DNA from: Desulfobacterales bacterium
Lineage (GTDB): Bacteria; Desulfobacterota; Desulfobacteria; Desulfobacterales; SURF-7
Reading direction: 5' to 3'
DNA: 49,448 nucleotides
Assembly (NCBI GenBank): GCA_018693105.1
Contig: JABHLN010000014.1
Coordinates: 1-49,448 of the forward strand
Below are positions 36,899 to 46,390 of this stretch, in pieces. Made by a program: the position numbers and the translations under genes. The notes beneath the pieces are model-generated. The model was given only the letters and a program-made list of their open reading frames with translations. It ran no database searches and was not told where the DNA came from. Numbering within the stretch: the stretch's first letter is position 1; each line of letters opens with the position of its first letter.

Positions 36899-38464
36899 TT
36901 ATGCACTTCCAGCTATCTCAAGACCGGCAAGAACCTTTTCTGCTTCAACCCTGTCATCAAAATCCAACGACTCTTTACCAACCAACTGGTAAGTTTCATG
37001 ACCTTTTCCGGCTATCAGGACAGTATCTCCCGGCTCGGAGACCATAATCCCCATATGAATTGCCGTGCGACGATCCGGCTCTACCAGATAACCTTTTTCT
37101 TCAAAACCTGTACTTATATTTTCATTATTATATTCGTATCCCGAAACATTTTGAGTTCCGTTAAGTATCTGAGAGATTATTGTCTCAGGCTTTTCCGTAC
37201 GCGGATTATCGGAAGTAATTACGGTAAGGTCTGAAAGCCTTCCGGCGATTTCTCCCATCAAAGGACGTTTTTCCATGTCCCTGTCACCTCCGCACCCGAA
37301 TATGGATATTATTCTGCCATTAGTCACATCCCCCACAGCCGTGAGCACATTCTCAAGCGCATCAGGTGTATGTGCATAATCAACAAAAACAAATCGCCCG
37401 GTATTATTCTCAATCCTTTCGAGACGCCCTGGTACACATGAAAAATTTTCAATACCTGCCTTGATTTCATCAACAGAAAGTCCAAGAACTATACCGACGC
37501 CTGCAGCACATAATATGTTTTCTAAATTGTATTTACCCACTAGTGTTGATTTGAATGTAACATCACCCACAGGTGTTGATATTCTACCTGTAGTACCGTT
37601 CAAGCCAAATTCGGCATCGACCAGATTTATATTTTCGTTACCGCTGCTTCCCTCATTGCCGGTCCTTCCCAATGACATCACAGACAATTCATCGAACTGT
37701 TCGGCAAGATTTTCAGCAAGCAGTCTACCATATTCGTTACAGCAGTTTATAACTGCCTTTGCCTCACCTGATTTTGCCCCTGTAGTCAGACATTCGTAAA
37801 ACATTTTTTTCTTACATGCCCAGTATGATTCCATATCCCTATGATAATCCAGGTGATCCTGGCTAAGATTGGTAAAAACCCCAATATTTAAAAGGCAATG
37901 ATCAACACGGTTCAAATCAAGAGCATGAGAAGAAATTTCAAGAACGACATGTGTAACACCCTCATTAACCATTTCAGACAATATCTTTTGCAAATCCATT
38001 GATTCGGGAGTTGTCATGGGATTTTTGAAAATCTTTCCTGAATAACGATAATTAACAGTTCCAATAACTCCAACTCTTACACCCGCTGCATTAAGAATAC
38101 TTTCTATCAGATAAGTTATAGTTGTCTTGCCGTTCGTGCCGGTTATACCTGTTACATTCAATCGTCTGGAAGGTTCATTATAGAACCGTGCCGATATTGC
38201 CGATAAAGCTTTTCTTGTATTTTCAACCTCTATAATCACAGAATCCTTTTGAACAGGTTTCTGGGCTATTATTGCTGATGCTCCTTTAGCCAGTGCTTCA
38301 TCTATAAAAGAGTGGCCATCAACCACATGTCCTGAAACAGCAAAAAATAAACCTCCAGGTAAAACAGTTTCCGCCCTGTAATGAAGGGATGTTATTTCCG
38401 GATCCATGTTATTATCGTTTATCCGGACAGGAGTAACTGATTTTATCAGGTCTGAAAGTTTCAC
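36899..38464 (-). CDS. murE: UDP-MurNAc-L-Ala-D-Glu--meso-diaminopimelate ligase
   Basis: MurE adds the third peptide residue. The ATP loop ITGTNGKTTITYLIE and the HTPDALENVL motif identify it. The SDNPRTEKP motif contains DNPR, the marker for meso-diaminopimelate specificity, so the wall is Gram-negative A1-gamma type. The start is GTG at 38464 with GGAGA upstream. At 521 aa it is slightly longer than average through a polar loop around residues 270-285. It lies 62 bp after ftsI. Confidence 0.96.
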   Translation of the reverse strand: MKLSDLIKSVTPVRINDNNMDPEITSLHYRAETVLPGGLFFAVSGHVVDGHSFIDEALAKGASAIIAQKPVQKDSVIIEVENTRKALSAISARFYNEPSRRLNVTGITGTNGKTTITYLIESILNAAGVRVGVIGTVNYRYSGKIFKNPMTTPESMDLQKILSEMVNEGVTHVVLEISSHALDLNRVDHCLLNIGVFTNLSQDHLDYHRDMESYWACKKKMFYECLTTGAKSGEAKAVINCCNEYGRLLAENLAEQFDELSVMSLGRTGNEGSSGNENINLVDAEFGLNGTTGRISTPVGDVTFKSTLVGKYNLENILCAAGVGIVLGLSVDEIKAGIENFSCVPGRLERIENNTGRFVFVDYAHTPDALENVLTAVGDVTNGRIISIFGCGGDRDMEKRPLMGEIAGRLSDLTVITSDNPRTEKPETIISQILNGTQNVSGYEYNNENISTGFEEKGYLVEPDRRTAIHMGIMVSEPGDTVLIAGKGHETYQLVGKESLDFDDRVEAEKVLAGLEIAGSA

Positions 38465-38526
38465 TTTGTCTCCAGTACTTATAATGCCTTTCTAATATCT
38501 CCCCGGTAGTTCCTTACTAATACAGG

Positions 38527-40227
38527 TCATTTCCGTACAGCCGCTATCTGTGGAGTAATAGTCAAATAATTAAAAGTTTCCGAAACTATCTTTTTAAAAG
38601 CCGGTGCAGCTACAGCACCTCCGGAATGTTTAATTTGGGGCTCATCTACAGTAACGAGTACGGCAAGTTCAGGATTATCTCCAGGTGCAAAGCCAATAAA
38701 CGAAGCTATACATTTACCCTTTTCATATTCACCTTTTTTATTTATTTTTCTTGCAGTACCGGTTTTTCCGCTAACCTTAAATCCTTCAATTGCAGCTCCA
38801 ACCCCGGTACCTCCACTTGTAGTGACTGTAGCCATAATGTCTCTGACAGTTTTTGCAGTAGTCTCTGAAATCACTCTCCTTACTCTTTGAGGTCTGAAAC
38901 TGCTTACAAACTGTCCATTTTCATCTGTTATCGCCTTGACAATATAAGGCTTCATGAGTACACCACCATTTGCAATTGCAGAAACAGCTGTTATGAGCTG
39001 AATAGCTGAAACTGAAATACCGTAACCATATGATATGGTCCCGGCTTCAACTTTTGACCATCGTAAATACGACTTCAAGCTTCCTGATGTCTCTCCGGGG
39101 CAGTCAATACCTGTTTTACTTCCGAATCCGAAGTCTTTTAATGTATTATACAGATTCTTATTCCCTATCATTTCTGCAACTTTCACTGCACCATTATTGT
39201 CTGAGAATTTTATAATCTGCTGTAATGTCTTCCATTGTTTTTCTTTAGCGCCTTCCCATAACTCTTCTTCAATATTATGCTCCCCATTGCATTGAAAAAT
39301 TGAATCGGGCGAACAGTATCCGGATTCTATGGCAGCTGCGGCAAGAAATGTTTTCATTGTTGATCCCGGTTCAAAAGGATCTGTAATTGCCCTGTTTCTC
39401 CACAGCCCACGATCATATTTGCCAAAAGAATTCAGATTAAAGAAAGGGTAGTGAGCATGTGCAAGAATTGCCCCTGTCTTAGGGTCCATAATAATTGCCA
39501 TTCCCGACCTCGCGCCAAAATCGTTGACAGTCTTTTCCAAAGCTCTTTCAGCAATATATTGAATCGTACTATCAATTGTAAGAATCAGGTTATTCCCGTT
39601 ATAATCACTGACTCTTTTTTCATGATCAAAACCGCGTCCCAGGGCATCTTTTATTACAACCTGTTCTGCATCCTCGCCCTCCAGGTAGGAGTCATAGTAA
39701 AACTCGATTCCCTCAAGCCCTTTACCGTCTATTCCTGAGAAGCCAATAAGTTGGGCAGCGATTGTTTTTTTTGGATAAACCCTTGTATGCTCTTTTATAA
39801 AGTCGACCCCCTCAAAATTCAGGTCCTTGATATTTTTTGCCTTTTTTGGAGTTACATGCCTTTTGATCCATACAAAAGACTTTTTGGAATTAAGTTTTTT
39901 GAGAAGCCTTTTTTCATTAACATCCAAATATTTTGCAATGGTTTTTGAATCATCTTTTTTATCTTTTATTTTTTTTGGATATGCTCCTATTGAAATGGAA
40001 TCTATACTGACTCCCATTTCCTTATGTTTTGAATCATATATGGTTCCACGTTTTCCACTCGCATAATACATTTTTTCATACTGGTCCGCTGCCTTCTGAG
40101 AAAGTGTGGGGCCTCGATATATCTGTTCGTATGCAGCCTTTGCACCTATCACCAAATAAAAGACGGTAAAAATAACGCCCACTATAATGATTCGAATCTT
40201 TATTTTCTTTTCTTCGGTTCTCTTCAT
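38527..40227 (-). CDS. ftsI: Septal penicillin-binding protein (FtsI/PBP3-type transpeptidase)
   Basis: A class B PBP that cross-links septal peptidoglycan together with FtsW. One N-terminal membrane helix (about 10-30) precedes the dimerisation domain and the transpeptidase domain. The catalytic triad motifs are STMK (in EPGSTMKTF), SDN (in KFSDNNGAV) and KTGT (in VSGKTGTARK). At 566 aa it has no C-terminal PASTA domain. Its ATG overlaps the ftsL stop by 4 bp. Confidence 0.96.
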   Translation of the reverse strand: MKRTEEKKIKIRIIIVGVIFTVFYLVIGAKAAYEQIYRGPTLSQKAADQYEKMYYASGKRGTIYDSKHKEMGVSIDSISIGAYPKKIKDKKDDSKTIAKYLDVNEKRLLKKLNSKKSFVWIKRHVTPKKAKNIKDLNFEGVDFIKEHTRVYPKKTIAAQLIGFSGIDGKGLEGIEFYYDSYLEGEDAEQVVIKDALGRGFDHEKRVSDYNGNNLILTIDSTIQYIAERALEKTVNDFGARSGMAIIMDPKTGAILAHAHYPFFNLNSFGKYDRGLWRNRAITDPFEPGSTMKTFLAAAAIESGYCSPDSIFQCNGEHNIEEELWEGAKEKQWKTLQQIIKFSDNNGAVKVAEMIGNKNLYNTLKDFGFGSKTGIDCPGETSGSLKSYLRWSKVEAGTISYGYGISVSAIQLITAVSAIANGGVLMKPYIVKAITDENGQFVSSFRPQRVRRVISETTAKTVRDIMATVTTSGGTGVGAAIEGFKVSGKTGTARKINKKGEYEKGKCIASFIGFAPGDNPELAVLVTVDEPQIKHSGGAVAAPAFKKIVSETFNYLTITPQIAAVRK

Positions 40228-40520
40228 TTTATTATAACAATTTGATCAGGGTCTGGAATTATAAGTCCGAGTTCCTCTTTTGCAATTTTTGAAATCCGGT
40301 CTGGTGATTTCAAGCGAGCAAGCTCAATCCTTAAATTTTTCTGCAGGGTAGTTATGCGTTCACGCCTTTCGGCTTCCTGAGATATCTCATATCCTACTCT
40401 TACATATTGAACCCTGCACCAGGTATTAAAAAAAAGTTCTGAAATAAAGACTGCAATGAAAACAATCCAAATCAATGTCATTTTTCTTCCGGTTTGTTTC
40501 TTTTTACCCTTCTTTTTCAT
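40224..40520 (-). CDS. ftsL: Cell division protein FtsL
   Basis: A 98-aa bitopic protein with a Lys-rich cytoplasmic start, one membrane helix (about 13-32) and a periplasmic coiled coil with leucine-type heptads (LQKNLRIELARLKSPDRISKIAKEEL region, residues about 53-80). Sequence conservation of FtsL is always low, so the call rests on size, topology and position between rsmH and ftsI. It would link FtsQ/FtsB-type partners to FtsW-FtsI activation. Confidence 0.88.
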   Translation of the reverse strand: MKKKGKKKQTGRKMTLIWIVFIAVFISELFFNTWCRVQYVRVGYEISQEAERRERITTLQKNLRIELARLKSPDRISKIAKEELGLIIPDPDQIVIIK

Positions 40521-40600
40521 ATGTCCTTATCATAAGGCCCGTAGACCCTGTGGTATCACCCTGTGTTATAAATAGGCTACTACAAAAATCATGCGCCTTC

Positions 40601-41539
40601 TCAAAGCCGCTCGGCGATTCTTAACCTTGCACTGCGTGACATCGGATTTCTTTCAATTTCCTCTTCAGTTGGTGTCAATCCTTTTCTGAAAAGAGACCGG
40701 AAAATCTTTTTGTTACCACATACACATTCAGGAAAATCCGGGGGGCAGGAACATACATGTTCCATTGCCCTGATACTGTGCTTTACGATCCTGTCCTCAA
40801 GTGAATGAAAAGATATCACACAAAGACGCCCTCCGGGATTCAGGAGGTCTGCCACCTTCTTCATGAAGAAATCAAGCCTTTCAAGTTCAGAGTTTACAGC
40901 AATCCTTAATGCCATAAATACTCTTGTCGCGGGGTGTATCTTCTGATTATACAACGCTTTTTTGGGAAGCGAATTTAGTATAATATCCGCCAACTGCCTG
41001 CTCGTTCTTATCGGATTGTTTTCTCTTTCTCTTACAATATTTCTAGCAATCAAGCGTGATCTGCGCTCTTCTCCGAATTCGAAAAAGATCTTTGCAAGTT
41101 CTTTCTCTTGCGAATTGTTAATTATATCTTTTGCCATTGTGTCTGATTGAGTATTCATGCGCATATCCAGTGGTTCATCCTTTTTAAAGCTAAACCCCCT
41201 GCCGCTCTCTTCGAAATGATGAAGTGAAAGTCCAAGATCGAGAAGAATACCGTCTACAGAATCGATATTTAATTGTGAAAGAATTTCTGGAAGATAAATA
41301 AAATTTTTATGAAAAAGACGAATATTTGTCTTATATTTTTTTAGAATTTTTCTGGCGTTTTCAATTGCATCAGCATCCTGATCTATTCCGATCATAATCC
41401 CGTCAGGAATGATATTTTTTACAATTATTTCAGAATGTCCTGCACCTCCCATAGTGCAATCAACATATATTTTCCCCGGCATTAAATTCATATACTCTGT
41501 AACTTCAGCCGGCATCACAGGGATATGAGTATAAGTCAT
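40601..41539 (-). CDS. rsmH: 16S rRNA (cytosine1402-N4)-methyltransferase
   Basis: RsmH (MraW) methylates C1402 in the ribosomal P site. The N-terminal HIPVMPAEV and the SAM motif DCTMGGAGHSEII are family signatures; FHSLEDRIVK lies in the C-terminal half. The CSCPPDFPECVCGNK segment near residue 265 is the usual Cys-containing loop. At 312 aa it is complete. It begins 4 bp after the mraZ stop. Confidence 0.97.
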   Translation of the reverse strand: MTYTHIPVMPAEVTEYMNLMPGKIYVDCTMGGAGHSEIIVKNIIPDGIMIGIDQDADAIENARKILKKYKTNIRLFHKNFIYLPEILSQLNIDSVDGILLDLGLSLHHFEESGRGFSFKKDEPLDMRMNTQSDTMAKDIINNSQEKELAKIFFEFGEERRSRLIARNIVRERENNPIRTSRQLADIILNSLPKKALYNQKIHPATRVFMALRIAVNSELERLDFFMKKVADLLNPGGRLCVISFHSLEDRIVKHSIRAMEHVCSCPPDFPECVCGNKKIFRSLFRKGLTPTEEEIERNPMSRSARLRIAERL

Positions 41540-41543
41540 AGGA

Positions 41544-41990
41544 TCAGAGTCCTAACTTTGCAATTTCGTTACTTACTTCCTCCCTTTGCATATCCTCTTC
41601 CATCATCATATTCTCATTATCCCAGTTTGTACGGGACCATATTTCAAAATGATTAAGAACTCCAACAAGTACGATATCCTTTTTAAGCCCGGCGTACTCC
41701 CTTAATGCAGGAGGAATTAGAAAGCGCCCCTGTTTGTCGAGAGAGCACTCAAAAGCCCCACCTACAAAAACACGTCTGAAACGCCGCATACTATCATTTT
41801 TTTCAGCAAGGGATATTATTTTCGCCTCAATTTTACCCCACTCATCATATGTATAAGCGAAAAGAGACCGGTCCATGCGAGTCACCATAACCCCGGTGGT
41901 TCCGCTGGCTCTTACAACATCCCGAAACCTTGTCGGAATTATCATTCGGCCTTTTTGATCTATAGTGTGAAAGGAACTTCCCCTGAACAT
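41544..41990 (-). CDS. mraZ: Transcriptional regulator MraZ
   Basis: MraZ is an AbrB/SpoVT-fold regulator that represses or tunes its own dcw operon. Two repeats carry the DNA-contact pattern: DQKGRMIIPTRFRD and DKQGRFLIPPALREY. I start the protein at ATG 41990 (MFRGSSFHT), just after AGGGGGG, giving 148 aa; the longer open frame to 42020 reads through the operator repeats and is unlikely to be translated. It is the first gene of the cluster. Confidence 0.94.
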   Translation of the reverse strand: MFRGSSFHTIDQKGRMIIPTRFRDVVRASGTTGVMVTRMDRSLFAYTYDEWGKIEAKIISLAEKNDSMRRFRRVFVGGAFECSLDKQGRFLIPPALREYAGLKKDIVLVGVLNHFEIWSRTNWDNENMMMEEDMQREEVSNEIAKLGL

Positions 41991-42030
41991 ATCCCCCCTA
42001 TTACATCCACTTAACTCCACTGTGCCCCTA
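41988..42030 (-). promoter_or_regulatory. Putative MraZ operator (10-bp-phased boxes)
   Basis: Read on the minus strand, four boxes recur every 10 bp just before the mraZ ATG: AGGGG, TGGAG, TGGAT and AGGGG. Known MraZ sites are TGGGN-like boxes with 5-nt spacers at this same position and period, so autoregulation is likely. A TTGACA (-35-like) is at 42054-42059 on the minus strand, but I cannot pick a good -10. Confidence 0.65.
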
Positions 42031-42141
42031 AAAAAAACACTTTTATACCCCTATGTCAAGAAAAAAATACTTTTTTTAATGTTTTTTTTAATAATTTCCA
42101 GTATTAAAGAGATTAAACATTTGTGGAGTTAAGTGGTGTAA
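42001..42141. repeat. Inverted repeat containing two mirrored MraZ-type box pairs
   Basis: CCACTTAACTCCAC (42007-42020) is repeated in inverse orientation as GTGGAGTTAAGTGG (42123-42136), and the match extends through TTACA/TGTAA with one indel. The arms enclose about 100 bp of very AT-rich DNA. The outer arm has no recognisable gene to serve on the plus strand. Confidence 0.85.
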
Positions 42142-42503
42142 TACTGATAGACTATAGAAAAATAATAAAAAAATGCAACCAAATATTAATGAATAGAAAT
42201 ATTGACTATTATTTCAGGATATTGAGAAGCGACAGAGGCGATCACTATTTTAAAAATTTCAAAATCAGATTTTTGATTATAGTGAACTGGTTATTCAGCA
42301 TTATTACATAAATGAAGATTATTCAGAAAAAAAGGAAGGGAGCTTTGGTATATAAAAATTTTTTAGGACTCAAATCGATTCCATCGAACATTGATAAGAT
42401 GAAGTCGACCCTGTCATGACTTTATTGAAACATTGAATATAGTTAATATAGAGAATAAAGATTTGATCTGAAAAAAGAGATCTGAAAAAATGAGGATGCA
42501 AAA
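42142..42503. other. Intergenic region left of the lipoprotein gene
   Basis: AT-rich, without a supported gene. A 62-codon plus-strand frame (42123-42311) begins inside the inverted repeat and looks random. A short direct repeat, GATCTGAAAAAA, occurs twice around 42464-42489. Confidence 0.5.
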
Positions 42504-43223
42504 TTAAAGACCTATTGGAAGAAATGATGCAGATGTAACAGATTTAACTACATTGTTTATAGTCCTGTTTGTTCTGCCTGAAACAACACTTGCCATCATA
42601 TCCTGAATCGCAATCATTTTTCCAAAAATACGCTCAAAACTCAGGTTAGAAATATTACCATCGACTCCGTTTGTAAGAAGAAACAGGTTTTCGTTTTCAT
42701 CTTTTTTATTACTCAATCTCCAAACAAGTATTTCTATGTTTCTTGCACTGTTGTTCAATTTCTGCTCGTCTAGAAAATCAAGCATATAAAATTCAGGCAG
42801 ATTATTATAAGAATAACGTATCATACCCACAAGGCCGGCCATAACAGCAAAAACCCTGTCTCCGGTGAACTTTTGATCAAAGCACAACAACATGGCATCA
42901 ATAACCTGTTTGTTGTCAAGTTCCTCGAAAATAAGAGGGCGGTTCATGTTGAATGTTTGTGCGACGCGACTTTCAATAGTTTCACCCGGCCTTTTTTCTA
43001 ATTCCCTTGGATTCCGTTTATAAAGTTTTATCATTAACTCCTGCATAAGAACATTCATTTCATTCAGATGAGAATCTGCAATCATGTCAATATCAGTCTT
43101 TACAACATTTTTTATTTTAAAGGATCCATTAGAACATCCTGGAACTATCGTAGAAATTAAAATTACAAGGGCAACCCGAAAAATAATGTTTGTTTCAATG
43201 TAATGCCCGAGTGCTATTTTCAT
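42504..43223 (-). CDS. Putative lipoprotein of unknown function
   Basis: I do not recognise a named family. The likely start is ATG 43223 (MKIALGHYIETN), which puts a hydrophobic signal (IIFRVALVILISTIVPGC) with a lipobox-like Cys at the right distance; the open frame extends to 43394 but the extra 57 residues look non-coding. The mature part (about 205 aa) is helical, with conserved-looking stretches such as VFAVMAGLVGMIRYSYNN, FYMLDFLDEQKL and ARNIEILVWRL. It ends with a segment rich in Val/Ser/Thr. It would be membrane-anchored in the cell envelope. It stands alone between the dcw upstream region and a repeat-bearing spacer. Confidence 0.7.
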   Translation of the reverse strand: MKIALGHYIETNIIFRVALVILISTIVPGCSNGSFKIKNVVKTDIDMIADSHLNEMNVLMQELMIKLYKRNPRELEKRPGETIESRVAQTFNMNRPLIFEELDNKQVIDAMLLCFDQKFTGDRVFAVMAGLVGMIRYSYNNLPEFYMLDFLDEQKLNNSARNIEILVWRLSNKKDENENLFLLTNGVDGNISNLSFERIFGKMIAIQDMMASVVSGRTNRTINNVVKSVTSASFLPIGL

Positions 43224-43618
43224 GTATTGCCGAAATTTTAATAAAAGCAGGCATGACTTATGGTTTATATCTATTACATGTATTCTGTGATGGGGAAAAA
43301 TTATTTTCATAGAGAACTTAATTTTTTTATGATGAAAACATATTAGATAAGTCTTTATTAGTGAGACTATAGATAAAGGAAACTTGTGTGTCAATTTAAA
43401 AACAACCCCAATATATGGGAAGGTTTAATTCACATAAATTTAGTCTCTGGAAAATAAAATTTACTACAAAGCTTATACTTGATGAACCTGTAAAATGTAA
43501 AATCGATGGCTAAGTATAAATCTTCATATTCAAGTTATAGCGGTTGATGGAGACTTTTTACGACGCCATCGTATATGAATTATTGACATTAAATACAGTT
43601 ACCGAGTAGATATGTCCC
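43224..43618. other. Spacer between lipoprotein gene and gmhB
   Basis: Divergent upstream regions of the lipoprotein gene and gmhB. It includes one copy of the palindromic intergenic repeat (43546-43570). A TTGACA at 43583-43588 and TAGATA at 43607-43612 are 18 bp apart on the plus strand. If used as a promoter, transcription would begin at or next to the gmhB ATG, so this is only a weak suggestion. Confidence 0.4.
43546..43570 (+). repeat. Palindromic intergenic repeat, copy 1
   Basis: A 25-bp segment (GATGGAGACT...GACGCCATC) identical, in inverse orientation, to 49373-49397. Its ends are themselves inverted (GATGG/CCATC). Flanking TATAGCG-like sequence also resembles the other copy, but more weakly, so this copy may be truncated. 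Confidence 0.85.
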
Positions 43619-44194
43619 ATGGGAAATGAAAAGAACAAAAGAATAATCTTTCTTGACAGGGACGGAGTTATAAACCACGATTCTAAAGATTATATCAAAA
43701 ATCCTTCAGAATTTAATTTTATTTCAGGCAGCCCGGCAGCAATAAGAAAATTAAATGAAAACTCCTTTGAAGTTATCGTAATTACTAACCAGTCAGCTGT
43801 AAACCGTAAAATGGTAACTATTGCTATTATTGAATCAATTTTTTCAAAAATGAAATCCGGTATAAAAGACGCAGGTGGAATAATAAAGGATATCTTCTAT
43901 TGTCCTCATATACCTGAAGAAAACTGCAACTGCCGGAAGCCGATGCCCGGAATGATCCATGCCGCCCGTAAAAAGTACAATATCGATCTTGAGTCTTCAT
44001 ACATGATAGGTGACAGTGTCAAAGACATTGAATGCGCTAAAAAAGCAGGCTGCGGTATGGCTATTCTTGTACTGACAGGTAATGGTATTAAATCAGAAAA
44101 AATACTTATTGAAAAAAATATTCTCCCTGACCATGTAGCCGAGAATCTTCTTAAAGCAGCAGAATGGATAATATCTCAACAGGAAAAACGATAA
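43619..44194 (+). CDS. gmhB: D-glycero-D-manno-heptose 1,7-bisphosphate 7-phosphatase (HAD-IIIA)
   Basis: GmhB removes the 7-phosphate during synthesis of ADP-heptose for the LPS inner core. HAD motifs are FLDRDGVIN (nucleophile Asp), VITNQSA, and GDSVKDIECAKKAG. The zinc loop CPHIPEENCNCRKP is typical for GmhB and separates it from histidinol-phosphatase relatives only partly, so that alternative remains. At 191 aa it is complete. It is 24 bp upstream of recD2. The SD is weak, and the ATG at 43619 is the only good start. Confidence 0.88.
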   Translation: MGNEKNKRIIFLDRDGVINHDSKDYIKNPSEFNFISGSPAAIRKLNENSFEVIVITNQSAVNRKMVTIAIIESIFSKMKSGIKDAGGIIKDIFYCPHIPEENCNCRKPMPGMIHAARKKYNIDLESSYMIGDSVKDIECAKKAGCGMAILVLTGNGIKSEKILIEKNILPDHVAENLLKAAEWIISQQEKR

Positions 44195-44218
44195 GGATCA
44201 ATCTACTCGGTCAAAAAA

Positions 44219-46390
44219 ATGATTACTATAAACGGATATCTAGAGCATATTACATATTATAATAAAGAAAATCACTACACCATTGCAAAAATAAAGACCA
44301 AAGATTCCGCTACCCCTCTTACTGTTGTCGGTTATATGGCAGGTGCTGCTCCCGGGCAATCACTTAAAATAAAAGGAACATGGGAAACACACAGAAGATA
44401 CGGCCTACAGATCAAAGTTGATTCCTTTGAAGTCATACTTCCAGATACAGTTGACGGAATAGTCAAATACCTTGAATCAGGTATCATAAAAGGCATAGGG
44501 AAAAAAACAGCATCAAGAATTGTTAATCTTTTCGGAGCCAAAACGCTTGAAATAATCGAAAAGTATCCTGAAGAATTAACAAGGGTCGAAGGTATCGGGG
44601 GTGCAAAGGCAGCCCTCATAAACAAATCCTGGAAAAATCATCATACGGTAAGGGCTCTTATGAGCTTTCTACAGGAAAACGGTATAAAAACATCAAGCAG
44701 CGCAAAAATATTGAAAGTATACGGTGAAGACGCGATTGACATTATAAAAAATGACCCGTTCCGGCTTGCAGCAGATATTCCCGGAGAGGGCTTTTTTATT
44801 GCAGATGCAATTACGAGAAACATGGGTATTGAAAATGATGACTCAAGAAGAGTAAAGGCCTGTATCAGCTATATAATATCGCAGCATATTGAAGACGGTC
44901 ATGTCTTTGCCTGTAGAGACCAGATTATCTACAAGTGCAGTGAAAACTTCAATATTGACCATGACGTATCCGAGACTTTTCTTGATGAGCTCGCAGATGA
45001 AGGCGAAATAGTCATGGAAACTAATTTGGCCAACCCCGATCTGACAGCTGTTTACCCGAAATTGATGCACATATTTGAAAAAGGGATCACCAACAGGCTA
45101 TTTGCTCTTTTGTCCACACCTCTACCAATCCCTTCAATTAATACGGAGAGAATTTCGCAGGAGATCCTGAAAAAACTTGCAATAAAACTATCACCAGCTC
45201 AACTTGAAGTTCTTGAACAGGCTCTTTTTCACAGGGTAGTAATAATAACCGGGGGGCCTGGAACAGGCAAGACAACTCTTATACAGTCAATTACGGCAAT
45301 ATTTGAAGGACTTGGTAAAATAGTTTCCCTTGCTGCACCAACAGGCAGAGCAGCCAGAAGGCTATCAGAAGTTACAGGACGGGATGCAAAAACAATCCAC
45401 AGACTCCTCGGGTATAACTTTATTGATGATTGTTTTGAAAAGAACATTGATGATCCCCTTGAGGCTGATGCTGTCATCATTGACGAGACATCAATGGTAG
45501 ACATATCTTTAATGTTTCACCTCCTAAAAGCAATACCTTCAACATCAGTTCTCATACTTGTCGGAGACATATTTCAACTACCTTCGGTAGGGCCGGGCAA
45601 TGTTCTTTCGGACATGATAAGATCCGAATTAATCCCTGCCTATTACCTGAAAGAAATATTCAGGCAGGCCGAAGAAAGCCCCATAATACTCAATGCCCAC
45701 AAAGTTAGAAACGGCGAACTACCTGATCTCGATTCTGCATCATGGAACAACGGTCATTCGGAATTTTATTTTATTGAACAGGACAAACCGGAAGGAATCG
45801 TTAAAACGATTGTCAATTTATCCAAAAAGGATGTCCCTGAAAAATTCGGATTAGATCCGGCAAATGACATACAGATTTTGACACCAATGCACAAGGGTGA
45901 TGCAGGAACCATAAATCTTAACCGTGAATTGCAAAAAGCATTAAACCGGAATCCTGTGGTGGCTGAAAGCATGAGCAACATCTTCAGAGTTGGAGATAAG
46001 GTCATGCACCTTAAAAACAACTACCATAAAGAGGTCTTTAACGGTGATATAGGAACTATCAGCACAATCAATCCCGAGTCAAAAAGAATTTCAGTAATTT
46101 ATTACGGCAGAACAGTGAACTACGACTCTGAAGAAACAGGTGAAATAACACTTGCTTATGCAATATCGGTTCACAAGTCTCAGGGTTCCGAATATCCGGC
46201 GGTTATAGTCCCTTTGACAACCCATCATTACATACTTCTCCAGAGGAACCTTCTTTATACAGCTATGACAAGAGGGAAAAAACTCGTAATCCTGGTGGGT
46301 TCAAAAAAAGCCTTTAAAATTGCATTGAATAACGACAGGCGGACTTTAAGGCTTTCAAATCTTGCTGAAAGACTTATGAATATGGCATAA
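44219..46390 (+). CDS. recD2: RecD2-type ATP-dependent DNA helicase
   Basis: A superfamily 1B 5'-3' helicase acting in DNA repair without RecBC. The N-terminal region has an OB-like domain (about 1-80) and helix-hairpin-helix motifs (GIIKGIGKKTASRIV, VEGIGGAKAALI), as in RecD2/YrrC. Walker A (GGPGTGKTTLI) is near residue 345, Walker B-like DETSMVD near 425, and C-terminal AISVHKSQGSEYPAV plus YTAMTRGKKLVIL complete the helicase core. At 723 aa it has the usual length. The extended N-terminus rules out RecD1 of the RecBCD complex. Confidence 0.95.
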   Translation: MITINGYLEHITYYNKENHYTIAKIKTKDSATPLTVVGYMAGAAPGQSLKIKGTWETHRRYGLQIKVDSFEVILPDTVDGIVKYLESGIIKGIGKKTASRIVNLFGAKTLEIIEKYPEELTRVEGIGGAKAALINKSWKNHHTVRALMSFLQENGIKTSSSAKILKVYGEDAIDIIKNDPFRLAADIPGEGFFIADAITRNMGIENDDSRRVKACISYIISQHIEDGHVFACRDQIIYKCSENFNIDHDVSETFLDELADEGEIVMETNLANPDLTAVYPKLMHIFEKGITNRLFALLSTPLPIPSINTERISQEILKKLAIKLSPAQLEVLEQALFHRVVIITGGPGTGKTTLIQSITAIFEGLGKIVSLAAPTGRAARRLSEVTGRDAKTIHRLLGYNFIDDCFEKNIDDPLEADAVIIDETSMVDISLMFHLLKAIPSTSVLILVGDIFQLPSVGPGNVLSDMIRSELIPAYYLKEIFRQAEESPIILNAHKVRNGELPDLDSASWNNGHSEFYFIEQDKPEGIVKTIVNLSKKDVPEKFGLDPANDIQILTPMHKGDAGTINLNRELQKALNRNPVVAESMSNIFRVGDKVMHLKNNYHKEVFNGDIGTISTINPESKRISVIYYGRTVNYDSEETGEITLAYAISVHKSQGSEYPAVIVPLTTHHYILLQRNLLYTAMTRGKKLVILVGSKKAFKIALNNDRRTLRLSNLAERLMNMA

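Noticed and set aside
42123-42311. 62-codon plus-strand gene upstream of mraZ
   Set aside because: It starts with a GTG inside the inverted repeat, has AT-rich random composition and no recognisable features.
43224-43394. N-terminal extension of the lipoprotein gene
   Set aside because: The extension is rich in His, Ile and Lys with no signal character; the internal start at 43223 gives a proper lipoprotein signal.
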